DNA of 64,000 nucleotides from an uncultured Lachnospiraceae bacterium (GTDB taxonomy: Bacteria > Bacillota > Clostridia > Lachnospirales > Lachnospiraceae). The notes under the pieces are model-generated. The model had not been told where the DNA came from. It saw only the letters and a list, made by a program, of their open reading frames with translations, and did not search any database. The translations under genes were made by a program, and so were the position numbers. Numbering within the stretch: the first letter of the stretch is position 1; every line of letters begins with the position of its first letter. The stretch lies in NCBI GenBank assembly GCA_902787715.1, contig CADAHQ010000002.1:62001-126000 (forward strand), written 5' to 3'. Shown in pieces: positions 7,951-16,341 of the stretch.

Positions 7951-9972
7951 ATGTTAAAAAACGGAAGATACCAATGGATTCGTAATTTCGCTGCGCTTCT
8001 TTTGTGCGCGGCGCTGCTCGCCACCGGCTTCGCCGGCGTGAAGGGCGCTTCGGCAGCAGCCGAAGCGGACGTGACGCTCACCGCCACAGACGGCGGGCTC
8101 ACTGGCAAAACCGCGGCGGAGATTGTCGCCCAGATGGGCATCGGCTGGAACATCGGCAACACGTTCGATGCCACCGGCGGCATGGGCGTGACCCACGAGA
8201 CATCATGGGGCAACCCGAAGGTGACCAAGGAGCTGATTCACGCCGTGAAAGAGGCGGGCTTTTCCACGATTCGAATTCCGATCACGTGGGCACAGGAGAT
8301 TGACGCGCGGCACGATTACAAGATTCGCGACACATTCTTAGCGCGGGTGAAGGAGGTCGTGGACTGGTGCTACGAGGAGGACCTCTTTGTCATCATCAAC
8401 GTGCATCACGAGTCCTGGCTCAATATAAAAGACTTGGACAAAAAATACCGCACGGTCGGCGCAGAGCTGGCGGCGGTTTGGAAACAGATAGCGGCTTATT
8501 TTGCGGAATACGACCAGCATTTGATCTTCGAGGGCACCAACGAGCCCCGCATGGCCGGCTCGACGGTGGAGTGGACCGGCAACAAGGACGGCTACAAGGC
8601 GGTCAACTACCTGCTGCAGGTTTTCGCCGAGACGGTGCGCGCGGACGGCACGGGCCACAACGACGAGCGCTGTCTGATGATTCCGGGCTACGCGGCGTCC
8701 TGCTCTACCAACGTCATGGAGGCGGTTTCGCTGCCAACCTACAACGGCGAGGTGGTCAAGAATCTGATTGCATCGGTGCATGTGTATTCGCCGTACAACT
8801 TCTGCTTGAAGGATACGCAGAAGACCTTCGGAAGCGCAGATGAGAGCGAGGTTGAGGCCATCTTCAAGGCCATCCGAAGCGTCTTCCTCGATTGCGGCAT
8901 CCCCGTGGTCATCGGCGAGACCAGCGCCACGGAGAAGGGCAACACGGAAGAGCGCGTCAAATGGGCCGAGTGCATGGGGCGCTGCTCCCAGGCCTACGGC
9001 ATTCCGATTGTCATCTGGGACAACGGCAGCGACACGAAGATGGGCGGCGAGAGCCACGCCTACATCAACCGCAAGACCAACGAGTGGAATTATCCGACCG
9101 TCGTAAAGGGGCTTTTCGACGGACTGGCGAGCACCGAGCGCGGAAGCGCCCTCACCAAACAGCAGGGCGGCATCTCGGCAAATGCCATCTGGAGCGTCGC
9201 TACCGGAAAAAAATCCGAGGAAGCCTGGAAGTCGAGCTACCTCACCATGGGCGCAAAGAGCACCTGGTTTGCCGAAGGGCGCGAGATCGGAATCACCTAT
9301 ACGCCAAATGCAGACGGCCTCGGTGAGCCGAAGCTCATCCTCGACAGCGAGACCAAGCAGGCTTGGTGGATTCCGGTGGAACCCACACGCTACGAGGAAA
9401 GCGGCGATAAGAAAGTCATCTGGTACGATTACGCGACAATCATGGCCGCCATGAAGGCCAACGGCGTCACCGATCCGGCCGACCTTCGCAACTTTATGGT
9501 CATCACAACCGAAGCCGGCGTCACAACCTACGAGGTGCTCGTGACCGGCGATGCCAAAGTCACTTACAAAGTCAACGGTCAGCGTTACGCCATGGGCAGC
9601 AATTACCCCGAAGATCCCGTCCTCGAAGACTGGGTATTCGAAGGCTGGTACCAGACCAAGACCTATGAGAAGGAATATACGAAAGACATGACCTTAAGCG
9701 GCGACGCAGTGGTCTACGCCAAGCTCCGCCTCAAGACCGACGCCGAGCGCGCCGCAGAGCTGACGCCCACCGCCGCCCCGACCGAACCGCCGGCTGCGAC
9801 GCCTACCGAAGCGCCCGCCACGGTCTCGCCTGCCGGCGAACCCACGCCGACTCCGGACGGCTCTCACGAGGCGCCGTCATCGACGGGCTGGCTGGTAATC
9901 TGCCTCATCGGCCTCGGCGCCGTCATCGTGATTATCGCCGTGATCATGCTGCTCCAAAAACGCAAGAAATAA
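7951..9972 (+). CDS. Surface-anchored endoglucanase, glycoside hydrolase family 5
   Basis: 673 residues from the ATG at 7951 (GGAGG at 7937); the frame continues 31 codons upstream. Signal peptide about 1-33. The catalytic domain (about 45-390) shows the GH5 hallmarks GWNIGNTFD (about 57), HHES, the acid/base Glu198 in TNEP and the nucleophile Glu323 in GETS. Next come a region of about 110 residues of unknown fold, an InlB-type B-repeat-like stretch (about 525-590), a Thr/Pro/Ala linker (about 605-640) and a C-terminal hydrophobic helix with a KRKK tail (about 646-673). The end is membrane-spanning with no LPxTG, so the enzyme is probably tethered to the membrane. It should cut beta-1,4-glucan outside the cell. 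A strong terminator follows. Confidence 0.93.
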   Translation: MLKNGRYQWIRNFAALLLCAALLATGFAGVKGASAAAEADVTLTATDGGLTGKTAAEIVAQMGIGWNIGNTFDATGGMGVTHETSWGNPKVTKELIHAVKEAGFSTIRIPITWAQEIDARHDYKIRDTFLARVKEVVDWCYEEDLFVIINVHHESWLNIKDLDKKYRTVGAELAAVWKQIAAYFAEYDQHLIFEGTNEPRMAGSTVEWTGNKDGYKAVNYLLQVFAETVRADGTGHNDERCLMIPGYAASCSTNVMEAVSLPTYNGEVVKNLIASVHVYSPYNFCLKDTQKTFGSADESEVEAIFKAIRSVFLDCGIPVVIGETSATEKGNTEERVKWAECMGRCSQAYGIPIVIWDNGSDTKMGGESHAYINRKTNEWNYPTVVKGLFDGLASTERGSALTKQQGGISANAIWSVATGKKSEEAWKSSYLTMGAKSTWFAEGREIGITYTPNADGLGEPKLILDSETKQAWWIPVEPTRYEESGDKKVIWYDYATIMAAMKANGVTDPADLRNFMVITTEAGVTTYEVLVTGDAKVTYKVNGQRYAMGSNYPEDPVLEDWVFEGWYQTKTYEKEYTKDMTLSGDAVVYAKLRLKTDAERAAELTPTAAPTEPPAATPTEAPATVSPAGEPTPTPDGSHEAPSSTGWLVICLIGLGAVIVIIAVIMLLQKRKK

Positions 9973-9978
9973 ACCTTC

Positions 9979-10007
9979 AGAGCCCCTCTCGCAGGGGCTC
10001 TTTTTTT
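9979..10007 (+). terminator. Terminator of the cellulase gene
   Basis: AGAGCCCCT / AGGGGCTCT stem followed by seven T residues, six bases after the stop codon. Confidence 0.93.
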
Positions 10008-10013
10008 GTCCAA

Positions 10014-10256
10014 GGCAGGATGAAAGGAAAGGTGCCGAAGGGCAAGGCTCCAGTCGACTATGCGCCTTCTTCGACTTACATAGGCAGGGGCGTTTCTGCG
10101 GGGCTTGCGCGCCGCCAAATTAGAAGCCATGGAAAGCGGCGCGCTTTAAACAGTCCTCGAAACGCCCCATGACGTCTCGAAGACGCTAAGTCGACTTCGA
10201 CGGATAAATCCGTCGAATATCGAATTGCCCTTCGGCAGCCTTGCCTTTATCCTGCC
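10014..10256. repeat. 243-bp imperfect palindrome (MITE-like or structured RNA element)
   Basis: Left and right halves are reverse complements at several depths: 10014-10045 with 10225-10256 (GGCAGGAT...GCCGAAGGGC), AGTCGACT at 10052 and 10189, GGGGCGTTTC at 10087 with its complement at 10159, and GCGCGCCGC at 10107 with GCGGCGCGC at 10136, leaving a 20-nt apical loop. No transposase and no clear target duplication are visible. It sits between two look-alike terminator hairpins (9979 and 10272). It could be a non-autonomous mobile element or a long folded RNA. Confidence 0.8.
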
Positions 10257-10271
10257 ATCGCATATAATAAT

Positions 10272-10299
10272 GAGCCCCTGCGAATAGGGGCTCTTCTTG
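10272..10299 (+). terminator. Terminator-like hairpin
   Basis: GAGCCCCT / AGGGGCTC stem with a 6-nt loop and TTCTT tail, nearly the same stem as the terminator at 9979 on the other side of the palindrome. The bases from about 10300 to 10649 hold nothing recognisable beyond AT-rich sequence. Confidence 0.6.
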
Positions 10300-10649
10300 T
10301 GTTCAAGGTTTGTGGGCTTGAAAATCATTTGTTAGAATTATCTTTTTAACCCGTCTTACGCATGCACTGATAATATAAAAATCGGGCGTTTTTGGATTTT
10401 TTAATCTTGCACAAAAAAGTCGCCTTTGGTTTGTTGACTATGTACACCGTTTTTGCGAAGCCGAATTATTTCGGGCTTTTTTGCAGAAATTTACGGCCCT
10501 TTTTTGTAACTTTTTCAAAATTTCCATTTTCGTTGTTTTTTGATATTTCCATGCTTACTTAAAAGCGTGATTTTGTCACTTTCGGGTTGGCCGCTGCGGA
10601 CAGGGGTGCCTTTTGGAATTCGTGACGGTTCGGGCAGGTTCGCGCAGGC

Positions 10650-11393
10650 TTATGCCGGCTGTTGAATAGATTTTAATAGGTCGAGTATCTTGGCGGCGGT
10701 TTCGCGGATGGTCGGGTCGGTGTCTCCGAGCACCGAAAGGTGCTTCTCCAGCGCCCAGGACAGCGGTGCGAGAGCAGCCACGGAGATCTGGCGGCGGGCC
10801 TCTCCGTCAAGGAAGTAGATGAGAGCGTTTTCGCGGGATTTGTAGAGGTTCGGCAGTTTCTTTGCCTGTGCTATGGCCTTCCCGTGATCCCCGTTCTTCC
10901 AGTAGGAGAAGCAGATGTTGTACATGGTGGCGGCCCTCACTTCGGAGTCTTCGCCGAAGCGGAGAATCTGCTCCTGAATCGCGATGGACTCGCGGAGATT
11001 CCGCTGCCGCTCCTCCTCGCTGCCGGCCAGCTTCTCGAGGGAAGTTGACAGTTGCACCAGCAGAAGTGCATCGTTCGGGAAGTTTTTGAGAGCTTTGCGC
11101 ATGAGGGATGCATTTTCCGCGTTTTTGCCGGCCGCGTTGTTGCGCGCCCAGGTCGCGTTGATCTCGTCATATTGGCGGCTCTTCTCGAGGTCGCCCACCC
11201 CCAGCAACTCGTCGACGCTCAGCTTGAAGTACTGCGCAAGCGCCGGCAGCAATTCCATGTCCGGGTAGCAGACGCCGTTTTCCCAGCGGGAAACCGATTG
11301 GCTGCTCACCCCCAAAAGCTTCGCAAAGTCCTCCTGCGAAATGTCCTTTGCCTTCCGCAATCTCTTGATGTTTTCTCCGATTTTCAGTTCCAT
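10650..11393 (-). CDS. XRE family helix-turn-helix regulator with TPR-like C-terminal domain
   Basis: 247 residues from the ATG at 11393 (AAAGGAG eight bases upstream); 19 further in-frame codons lie before it. Residues about 5-65 form a Cro/C1-type helix-turn-helix (ENIKRLRKAK, SQEDFAKLLGVSSQSVSRWENG). The remaining 180 residues are helical and repeat-like (counting of fasted or stressed states is often mediated by TPR-type domains of this sort), with no enzyme motif. It lies beside pckA on the same strand but is separated by that gene's promoter-distal side and its own leader. Target genes unknown; direct repeats upstream at 11466-11497 may be its own operator. Confidence 0.88.
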   Translation of the reverse strand: MELKIGENIKRLRKAKDISQEDFAKLLGVSSQSVSRWENGVCYPDMELLPALAQYFKLSVDELLGVGDLEKSRQYDEINATWARNNAAGKNAENASLMRKALKNFPNDALLLVQLSTSLEKLAGSEEERQRNLRESIAIQEQILRFGEDSEVRAATMYNICFSYWKNGDHGKAIAQAKKLPNLYKSRENALIYFLDGEARRQISVAALAPLSWALEKHLSVLGDTDPTIRETAAKILDLLKSIQQPA

Positions 11394-11465
11394 GAGAGCT
11401 CCTTTCTCAAAAGCGCAATTCAACTCTGCAAGCCCATTGTAGCACGACATCTTCTAAAAAGGAAT

Positions 11466-11497
11466 ATCACGAATAGAGAGATTAAATCACGAAAATA
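11466..11497 (-). promoter_or_regulatory. Direct repeat upstream of the XRE gene, possible operator
   Basis: ATCACGAATA and ATCACGAAAATA occur 20 bp apart, about two helical turns, some 75-105 bases upstream of the XRE start. A TACAAT -10-like box lies nearer at 11436-11441. Autoregulation is only inferred. Confidence 0.35.
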
Positions 11498-11518
11498 GTG
11501 AGAGAACTCACATGAACG

Positions 11519-11551
11519 CAAAAAAAGAGCCCCTGCAAAAGCAGAGGCTCT
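11519..11551 (-). terminator. Terminator of pckA
   Basis: On the minus strand an 11-bp stem (AGAGCCTCTGC with one mismatch to its partner) and AAAA-complement loop is followed by a run of T residues, 15 bases after the pckA stop. Confidence 0.88.
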
Positions 11552-11565
11552 GGGAAATCATGGAA

Positions 11566-13179
11566 TCAAAGCTTCGGGCCGGCCTTAACGAGTGCCTTGC
11601 CAGCAGCGTTGCCTTCGTATTTTGCGAAGTTCTTGATGAAGCGACCTGCGAGGTCCTTAGCCTTCTCTTCCCAAACGGAAGCGTCAGCGTAGGTGTCGCG
11701 AGGATCGAGGATCGCAGGGTTAACACCCGGAAGCTCGGTGGGAACTTCGAAATCGAAGATCGGGATCTTCTTGGTAGGAGCGTTGTTTACGTCGCCGTTG
11801 AGAATCGCATCGATGATACCGCGGGTATCCTTGATGGAGATTCTCTTGCCGGTTCCGTTCCAACCGGTATTTACGAGGTAAGCCTTAGCGCCGCTCTTCT
11901 GCATCTTCTTAACGAGCTCCTCGCCGTACTTGGTAGGATGAAGCTCAAGGAATGCCTGGCCGAAGCAAGCGGAGAAGGTAGGAGTAGGCTCCGTGATTCC
12001 GCGCTCGGTACCTGCAAGCTTAGCGGTGAAACCGGAAAGGAAGTAGTACTGCGTCTGCTCGGGAGTCAGGATGGATACCGGAGGAAGAACGCCGAAAGCA
12101 TCTGCCGAAAGGAAGATAACATTCTTAGCGTCAGGACCTGCGGAAATTCCGTTAACCTTCTTAACGATATTGTTGATGTGCTCGATCGGGTAGGAAACAC
12201 GGGTGTTCTCGGTTACGCTCTTGTCAGCGAAATCGATCTTGCCGTCCTTATCTACGGTAACGTTCTCCAAAAGAGCGTCTCTCTTGATTGCGTTGTAGAT
12301 GTCGGGCTCGGAATCCTTATCGAGGTTGATAACCTTTGCATAGCAGCCGCCCTCGAAGTTGAATACGCCGTTGTCATCCCAGCCGTGCTCGTCGTCACCG
12401 ATGAGAAGTCTCTTAGGATCGGTGGAAAGCGTCGTCTTACCGGTTCCGGAAAGACCGAAGAAGATTGCGGTGTTCTTTCCTTCCATATCGGTGTTGGCGG
12501 AGCAGTGCATGGAAGCCATGCCCTGAAGAGGAAGGTAGTAGTTCATCATGGAGAACATACCCTTCTTCATCTCACCGCCGTACCAGGTGTTGATGATAAC
12601 CTGCTCACGGGAGGTGATGTTGAAAGCAACACAGGTCTCGGAGTTAAGACCGAGCTCCTTGTAGTTCTCAACCTTTGCAAGAGAAGCGTTGTAGATTACG
12701 AAGTTAGGCTCGAAATCTGCAAGCTCTTCAGCGGTGGGCTGAATGAACATGTTCTTAATGAAGTGAGCCTGCCAAGCAACCTCAACGATGAAACGAACTG
12801 CCATGCGGGAGTCCTTGTTAGCGCCGCAGAATGCATCTACAACGAACAGTCTCTTGTTGCTGAGCTCTTTCTGAGCGATATCCTTAACAACAGCCCAAAC
12901 TTCCTCACTCATCGGATGGTTGTCGTTCTTGTAGGCATCGGTGGTCCACCAAACGGTGTCCTTGGAATTCTCATCCATTACGATGTACTTGTCTTTAGGA
13001 GAACGTCCGGTGTAAACGCCCGTCATAACGTTAACCGCGCCGAGCTCGGTCTCAACGCCGACTTCGTAACCGGTAAGCTCCGGCTTCAGCTCTTCCTTGT
13101 AAAGCTCTTCGTAGGAAGGATTGTGCACGATCTCGGTAACACCGGTGATGCCATACTTGGTCAAATCGATCTTTGCCAT
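11566..13179 (-). CDS. pckA: Phosphoenolpyruvate carboxykinase (ATP)
   Basis: 537 residues, standard length for the ATP-dependent family. Diagnostic motifs are present: YTGRSPKDK (about 58-66), the P-loop [11 protein letters not shown] (about 245-255), and the metal-binding GDDEHGWDD region about 25 residues later. It catalyses oxaloacetate + ATP to PEP + CO2 + ADP; in rumen and gut fermenters it often runs in the carboxylating direction on the way to succinate, which cannot be decided here. GAAAGAGG precedes the ATG. It has its own promoter (13272-13301) and terminator (11519). Confidence 0.98.
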   Translation of the reverse strand: MAKIDLTKYGITGVTEIVHNPSYEELYKEELKPELTGYEVGVETELGAVNVMTGVYTGRSPKDKYIVMDENSKDTVWWTTDAYKNDNHPMSEEVWAVVKDIAQKELSNKRLFVVDAFCGANKDSRMAVRFIVEVAWQAHFIKNMFIQPTAEELADFEPNFVIYNASLAKVENYKELGLNSETCVAFNITSREQVIINTWYGGEMKKGMFSMMNYYLPLQGMASMHCSANTDMEGKNTAIFFGLSGTGKTTLSTDPKRLLIGDDEHGWDDNGVFNFEGGCYAKVINLDKDSEPDIYNAIKRDALLENVTVDKDGKIDFADKSVTENTRVSYPIEHINNIVKKVNGISAGPDAKNVIFLSADAFGVLPPVSILTPEQTQYYFLSGFTAKLAGTERGITEPTPTFSACFGQAFLELHPTKYGEELVKKMQKSGAKAYLVNTGWNGTGKRISIKDTRGIIDAILNGDVNNAPTKKIPIFDFEVPTELPGVNPAILDPRDTYADASVWEEKAKDLAGRFIKNFAKYEGNAAGKALVKAGPKL

Positions 13180-13271
13180 GTTTTGTACCTCTTTCTATAA
13201 ATTTCATAAGGCCCGTGGGCCTCTGCGTTACTGATAAACAGTTGCATCGGGCGCAAGCCCAATCAAATCAA

Positions 13272-13301
13272 ATTATACATTAGAGTGCTTTTCAAAGTCA
13301 A
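13272..13301 (-). promoter_or_regulatory. Promoter of pckA
   Basis: Minus-strand TTGACT and TATAAT, 18 bases apart, giving a leader of about 85 nt. The leader contains a small GGGC-GCAA-GCCC hairpin with a GNRA loop and a GGCCC/GGGCC hairpin. Confidence 0.78.
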
Positions 13302-13362
13302 CAGTATTTTTTGAAAAAAGCAGGGGGGATTTTCCGTGTTTTGTTCGCGTCCCGACACCGCC

Positions 13363-13430
13363 GGAAAATCCTCCGCAGTCCGCTTCGGGCTCAGCGAAAA
13401 ATCCTTTGCGGTCCGCTTCGCGGGCTTCGG
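13363..13430. repeat. Imperfect tandem duplication, about 35 bp
   Basis: Two copies of a unit of the form GAAAAATCCT..GC.GTCCGCTTCG..GGCT lie head to tail in the 370-base space between pckA and the fused ABC gene. Nothing else coding was seen there. Confidence 0.6.
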
Positions 13431-13552
13431 AAAAACCGGTGTACAGACCCCGGAAAATGTGGTAAACTGATGCGGAAACGAGTGCTGCCTTGCGCGGGCT
13501 TTCGCGGGTTCGTCCGCAGAACGCTGCGCTGCTGCAGGAAAGGGGACACGCC

Positions 13553-15157
13553 GTGGGTGATTCTGTCGACAACCGAAAGAATGATGAGCGCGGGGCGCGC
13601 CGTGTCCTTCGTGCGCTCAAAAAGCCGGCGTATCTGCTGATTTCAATAGCGGCGTGGATTCTGCTGTGGCAGTACGCGGCGGACAGGCTCGACAAATCCG
13701 TTTTGCTGCCGCGCCCGGGGCGGGTGCTGAAGGCATTTGCCGAACTGGTGAAATCCGAGCGGTTCGGGACCATACTTCGGAGCAGCCTGTTGCACATTGC
13801 GACGGGATTTGCCGCGGCTCTTGTGATCGGGTGCCTGCTGGCGGTTTTGTGCCGCTTCAGCGACCTGGCGGCGGCGATCATGATTCCGCCCATGAAGCTT
13901 GTGAAGACGGTGCCGGTGGTTTCGTTTATCATCCTGCTGCTTTTGTGGGTGAAGCCGGAGCGCATCAGCGTCGTGATTTCGTTTTTGATTGTGTTGCCCG
14001 TGGTCTATGAGAATGTGAGCCGTGGCGTCCGGGAGACGCCGGAGTCCATGGTGGACATGGCACGGATCTTCCGTGTGCCCCTTCTTCGAAGACTGCGGTT
14101 TTTATACCTGCCGAATGCGGTTCCCTACGCGACCGCGGCGGTTTCCTCGGGGCTTTCGCTTTGCTGGAAAGCCGGTATCGCCGCCGAGATCATCGGTCTT
14201 TCCAAGGACTCCATCGGCCGCCAGCTCTACGACGCGAAGCTTTATCTTGACACGGAGAACCTTTTCGCCTGGACCATCGTGGTCATCCTCGTGAGCGTCG
14301 TCATGGAGTGGCTTATCATGATTGTGTTCCGCGCACTGATGTCGGCCATCGCCGATCCGACGCTTTGGTATCATCCGGGGCGCCTTGTGCGGTATCTTCT
14401 CGGCTTCCGCACCGCCGCCGGGCGGGAGAGCGCGGAGGCGGAGAATGCGGCCGGACAGGAGAGTACCGACAGCGAACTCGCGGACAGCGGGACGACGGAA
14501 AACACGCCTGCGACGGGCGCCGCCCCCGGCGAAATTCTGGCGGAGCTTCGCGGGATCGGCAAGAATTATAACGGAAGAGCGGTGCTCTCCGATGTCTCGA
14601 TGACCGTAAGGCGCGGGGAAGTTTGGCTGGTTACCGGCGCGTCCGGAAGCGGCAAGACGACGCTTCTTCGGTGCCTCACGGGGCTGGCGAAGCCGGATTC
14701 CGGCGAGGTGGTGTATCCGGGCGGGCGAAAGCGTCTCGGGATGGTGTTCCAGGAGGACCGGCTGTGCGAAGGATTTGCCGCGTGGAAGAACGTGGCGATG
14801 GTGATGCCCGGAAGGGCGTCGTCCCACAGGGAAGAAATCCTGCGGATGCTTGCGGAATGCGGGATTGAGGACGGCGTGACCCGGAGCGTGGGGGCATTTT
14901 CCGGCGGAATGAAGCGGCGGACCGCGTGGGTGCGGGCTTTGTGCGCTGCGCCGGAACTGTTGATTCTCGACGAACCTTTCACCGGGCTGGATGCGGCGAG
15001 AAAGGATCAGCTGCTCGGCTTGCTGCAGCTTCGGGCCAAGGAATGCGGCATCGTACTTGTGACGCATAATGCGTCAGAAATCGAGAAAATTTGCTTCGTT
15101 TTTGACAATGTCCGGAGACTGGAGATCGGCAGCCCGGAGGGCCCGGAAATCGAATAA
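13553..15157 (+). CDS. Fused NitT/TauT-type ABC permease and ATPase
   Basis: 534 residues from GTG 13553 (AGGAAAGGGG just upstream); a TTG at 13490 would add 21 residues. Residues about 20-290 are a SsuC/TauC-like permease with six hydrophobic segments and the cytoplasmic coupling loop around ETPESMVDMARIFRVP. A Gly/Glu/Thr-rich linker (about 305-330) leads to a SsuB-like ATPase: Walker A GASGSGKTT (about 362-370), signature FSGGMKRR (about 448) and Walker B LLILDEP (about 468-474). These parts are normally separate genes for sulfonate, nitrate, riboflavin- or thiamine-precursor uptake. No binding-protein gene is beside it, so the substrate is unknown. Confidence 0.88.
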   Translation: MGDSVDNRKNDERGARRVLRALKKPAYLLISIAAWILLWQYAADRLDKSVLLPRPGRVLKAFAELVKSERFGTILRSSLLHIATGFAAALVIGCLLAVLCRFSDLAAAIMIPPMKLVKTVPVVSFIILLLLWVKPERISVVISFLIVLPVVYENVSRGVRETPESMVDMARIFRVPLLRRLRFLYLPNAVPYATAAVSSGLSLCWKAGIAAEIIGLSKDSIGRQLYDAKLYLDTENLFAWTIVVILVSVVMEWLIMIVFRALMSAIADPTLWYHPGRLVRYLLGFRTAAGRESAEAENAAGQESTDSELADSGTTENTPATGAAPGEILAELRGIGKNYNGRAVLSDVSMTVRRGEVWLVTGASGSGKTTLLRCLTGLAKPDSGEVVYPGGRKRLGMVFQEDRLCEGFAAWKNVAMVMPGRASSHREEILRMLAECGIEDGVTRSVGAFSGGMKRRTAWVRALCAAPELLILDEPFTGLDAARKDQLLGLLQLRAKECGIVLVTHNASEIEKICFVFDNVRRLEIGSPEGPEIE

Positions 15158-15295
15158 TGTCCTAATCTTTCGAAAGATTCAAACAATACGGTGGGTCGGA
15201 AAGGCTCACCGTTGCTTTTTAGGTTGAATTGTCACGCAATTCTAACAAATAGATATCATTTATCAAAAATGATTGCGGAAAATTCATCTTTTGCG

Positions 15296-15324
15296 TTGAC
15301 AAATGTGCTCCCGAGTGATATAGT
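15296..15324 (+). promoter_or_regulatory. Consensus sigma-70 promoter driving a non-coding region
   Basis: TTGACA and TATAGT with the ideal 17-base spacer. No gene with a ribosome site begins downstream for about 1 kb, so it most likely drives the RNA described at 15331-16203. Confidence 0.8.
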
Positions 15325-15905
15325 TAAGCCAGAACAAAAAAGCAAGCGCACCGGAAAGGAAGTCAGAGTTGCACCCTATAGCGACGAAGAGCCCGGTGAG
15401 AGCGATTCAAAGAATCGCAACAAAAAACGAAAGAGGTGAGACCGATGTACTAGGAAAGCAATTCCCCGGTACAACGAAGTGAGAGAGCTTCGGAGAATGT
15501 GGATCAGAGAATAACGACTTGACCGACGGCGAACGCCGAATGAGACGAAAGCGAAGGTACAGTCCAATGGGCACAACAGATTAGTCCGAAAGGTTTGACA
15601 GTAAGAAAGAATTCAAGAAGGATGGTACAGTCCGATGGGAACGACAGAGTAACACCGAAAGACCGATAGCGAAACCGATATCCGGCCAAAACAATAAAAC
15701 GGCATCACGAACAGGCAGTCAGCCGCAGGCACCGAGGTGCAAGAAAGGGCCGCAGAATTTATTTGAAGGACGGAGAGAACGGGCGCACGATTTGACAGAC
15801 AGCCAAGAAGGCTTTTGTATAGATGTTGCTTGATTGAAATGATACGAAAGGCTGGTACAGTCCGATGAAATAGTCAGAAGACCTACCCAAAAACGAAATC
15901 AATGA

Positions 15906-16117
15906 AAGGAAGGTACGGTCCCAAGGAAACGTAAGAGATCTACCCCAAAACGATATTGACGAAAGGAAGGTACGGTCCCAAGGACACGTAAAGAGAACTA
16001 CCTCAAAACGATATTAACGAAAGGAAGGTACGGTCCCAAGGAGACTTAAGAGATCTACCTCAAAACGATACTAAGAAAGGAAGGTACGGACCAACACAGA
16101 CATAAGTGTTCTACCTT
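15906..16117 (+). repeat. 57-58 bp tandem repeat, about four copies
   Basis: Units begin GAAAGGAAGGTACGG, continue with a variable loop and close with CTACCTC and AAAACGATA. The first three are strongly conserved and the fourth keeps the paired arms while its loop is replaced by a different hairpin (AACAC/GTGTT). Confidence 0.9.
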
Positions 16118-16172
16118 ACGGTAGGAGCAGGAACTACCGGAACCGAAATCCTGCAAAATAAATCGAATCCAG

Positions 16173-16203
16173 CGGCCGGAGTAAAGAAACACTCCGGCCG
16201 TTT
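16173..16203 (+). terminator. Terminator at the 3' end of the repeat RNA
   Basis: Perfect 10-bp stem CGGCCGGAGT / ACTCCGGCCG with an 8-nt loop. The T tract is short (TTT C T), so termination efficiency is uncertain. Confidence 0.75.
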
Positions 16204-16257
16204 CTGTATGTGCACATTCGTCCCTGCCCGCGCGCCTGTGTTTGGTATGCGCACTTC

Positions 16258-16286
16258 TTGATTTTCCGCGGCTTCTGCGGTAGAAT
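16258..16286 (+). promoter_or_regulatory. Promoter of the pyrophosphatase gene
   Basis: TTGATT and TAGAAT separated by 17 bases, about 56 bases upstream of the ATG at 16342. Confidence 0.6.
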
Positions 16287-16341
16287 GGGAAAAACATAAA
16301 GGATGCGCGAAACAGTCTGCCGGGAAAGAGGAGATTCGCCC

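Larger units (their letters stand above)
15331..16203 (+). ncRNA. Putative large structured non-coding RNA with tandem stem-loop repeats
   Basis: From a consensus promoter to a 10-bp terminator hairpin, about 870 nt contain no convincing protein gene. Seven copies of GGTACRGWCC occur at 15556, 15624, 15854, 15912, 15969, 16027 and 16083; the last five are 56-58 bases apart, and the 230-base gap equals about four periods. In the 3' copies AGGTA pairs with TACCT about 30 bases on, making one stem-loop per unit. Other hairpins include GCGATTC-AAA-GAATCGC (15403), CGAAG/CTTCG (15475) and GGTAG/CTACC (16120). GAAAGGAAGG precedes each 3' repeat. I do not recognise a known RNA family; mRNA leader or degenerate repeats are the alternatives. 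Confidence 0.6.

Noticed and set aside
10014..10256. Insertion sequence
   Set aside because: No transposase, and no clear target-site duplication; only the palindrome is supported.
11512..13200. 562-residue plus-strand open frame opposite pckA
   Set aside because: It is a shadow of pckA, whose motifs, ribosome site, promoter and terminator are clear.
15191..15439. 82-residue open frame covering the promoter and the start of the repeat RNA
   Set aside because: No ribosome site; it runs through a consensus promoter and its product is Lys/Ser-rich without a recognisable domain.
15556..16092. Group I intron core (AAGGTACAGTCC looks like the conserved S segment)
   Set aside because: The motif occurs seven times, no P3-P8/R segment pairs with it, and no interrupted gene flanks it.
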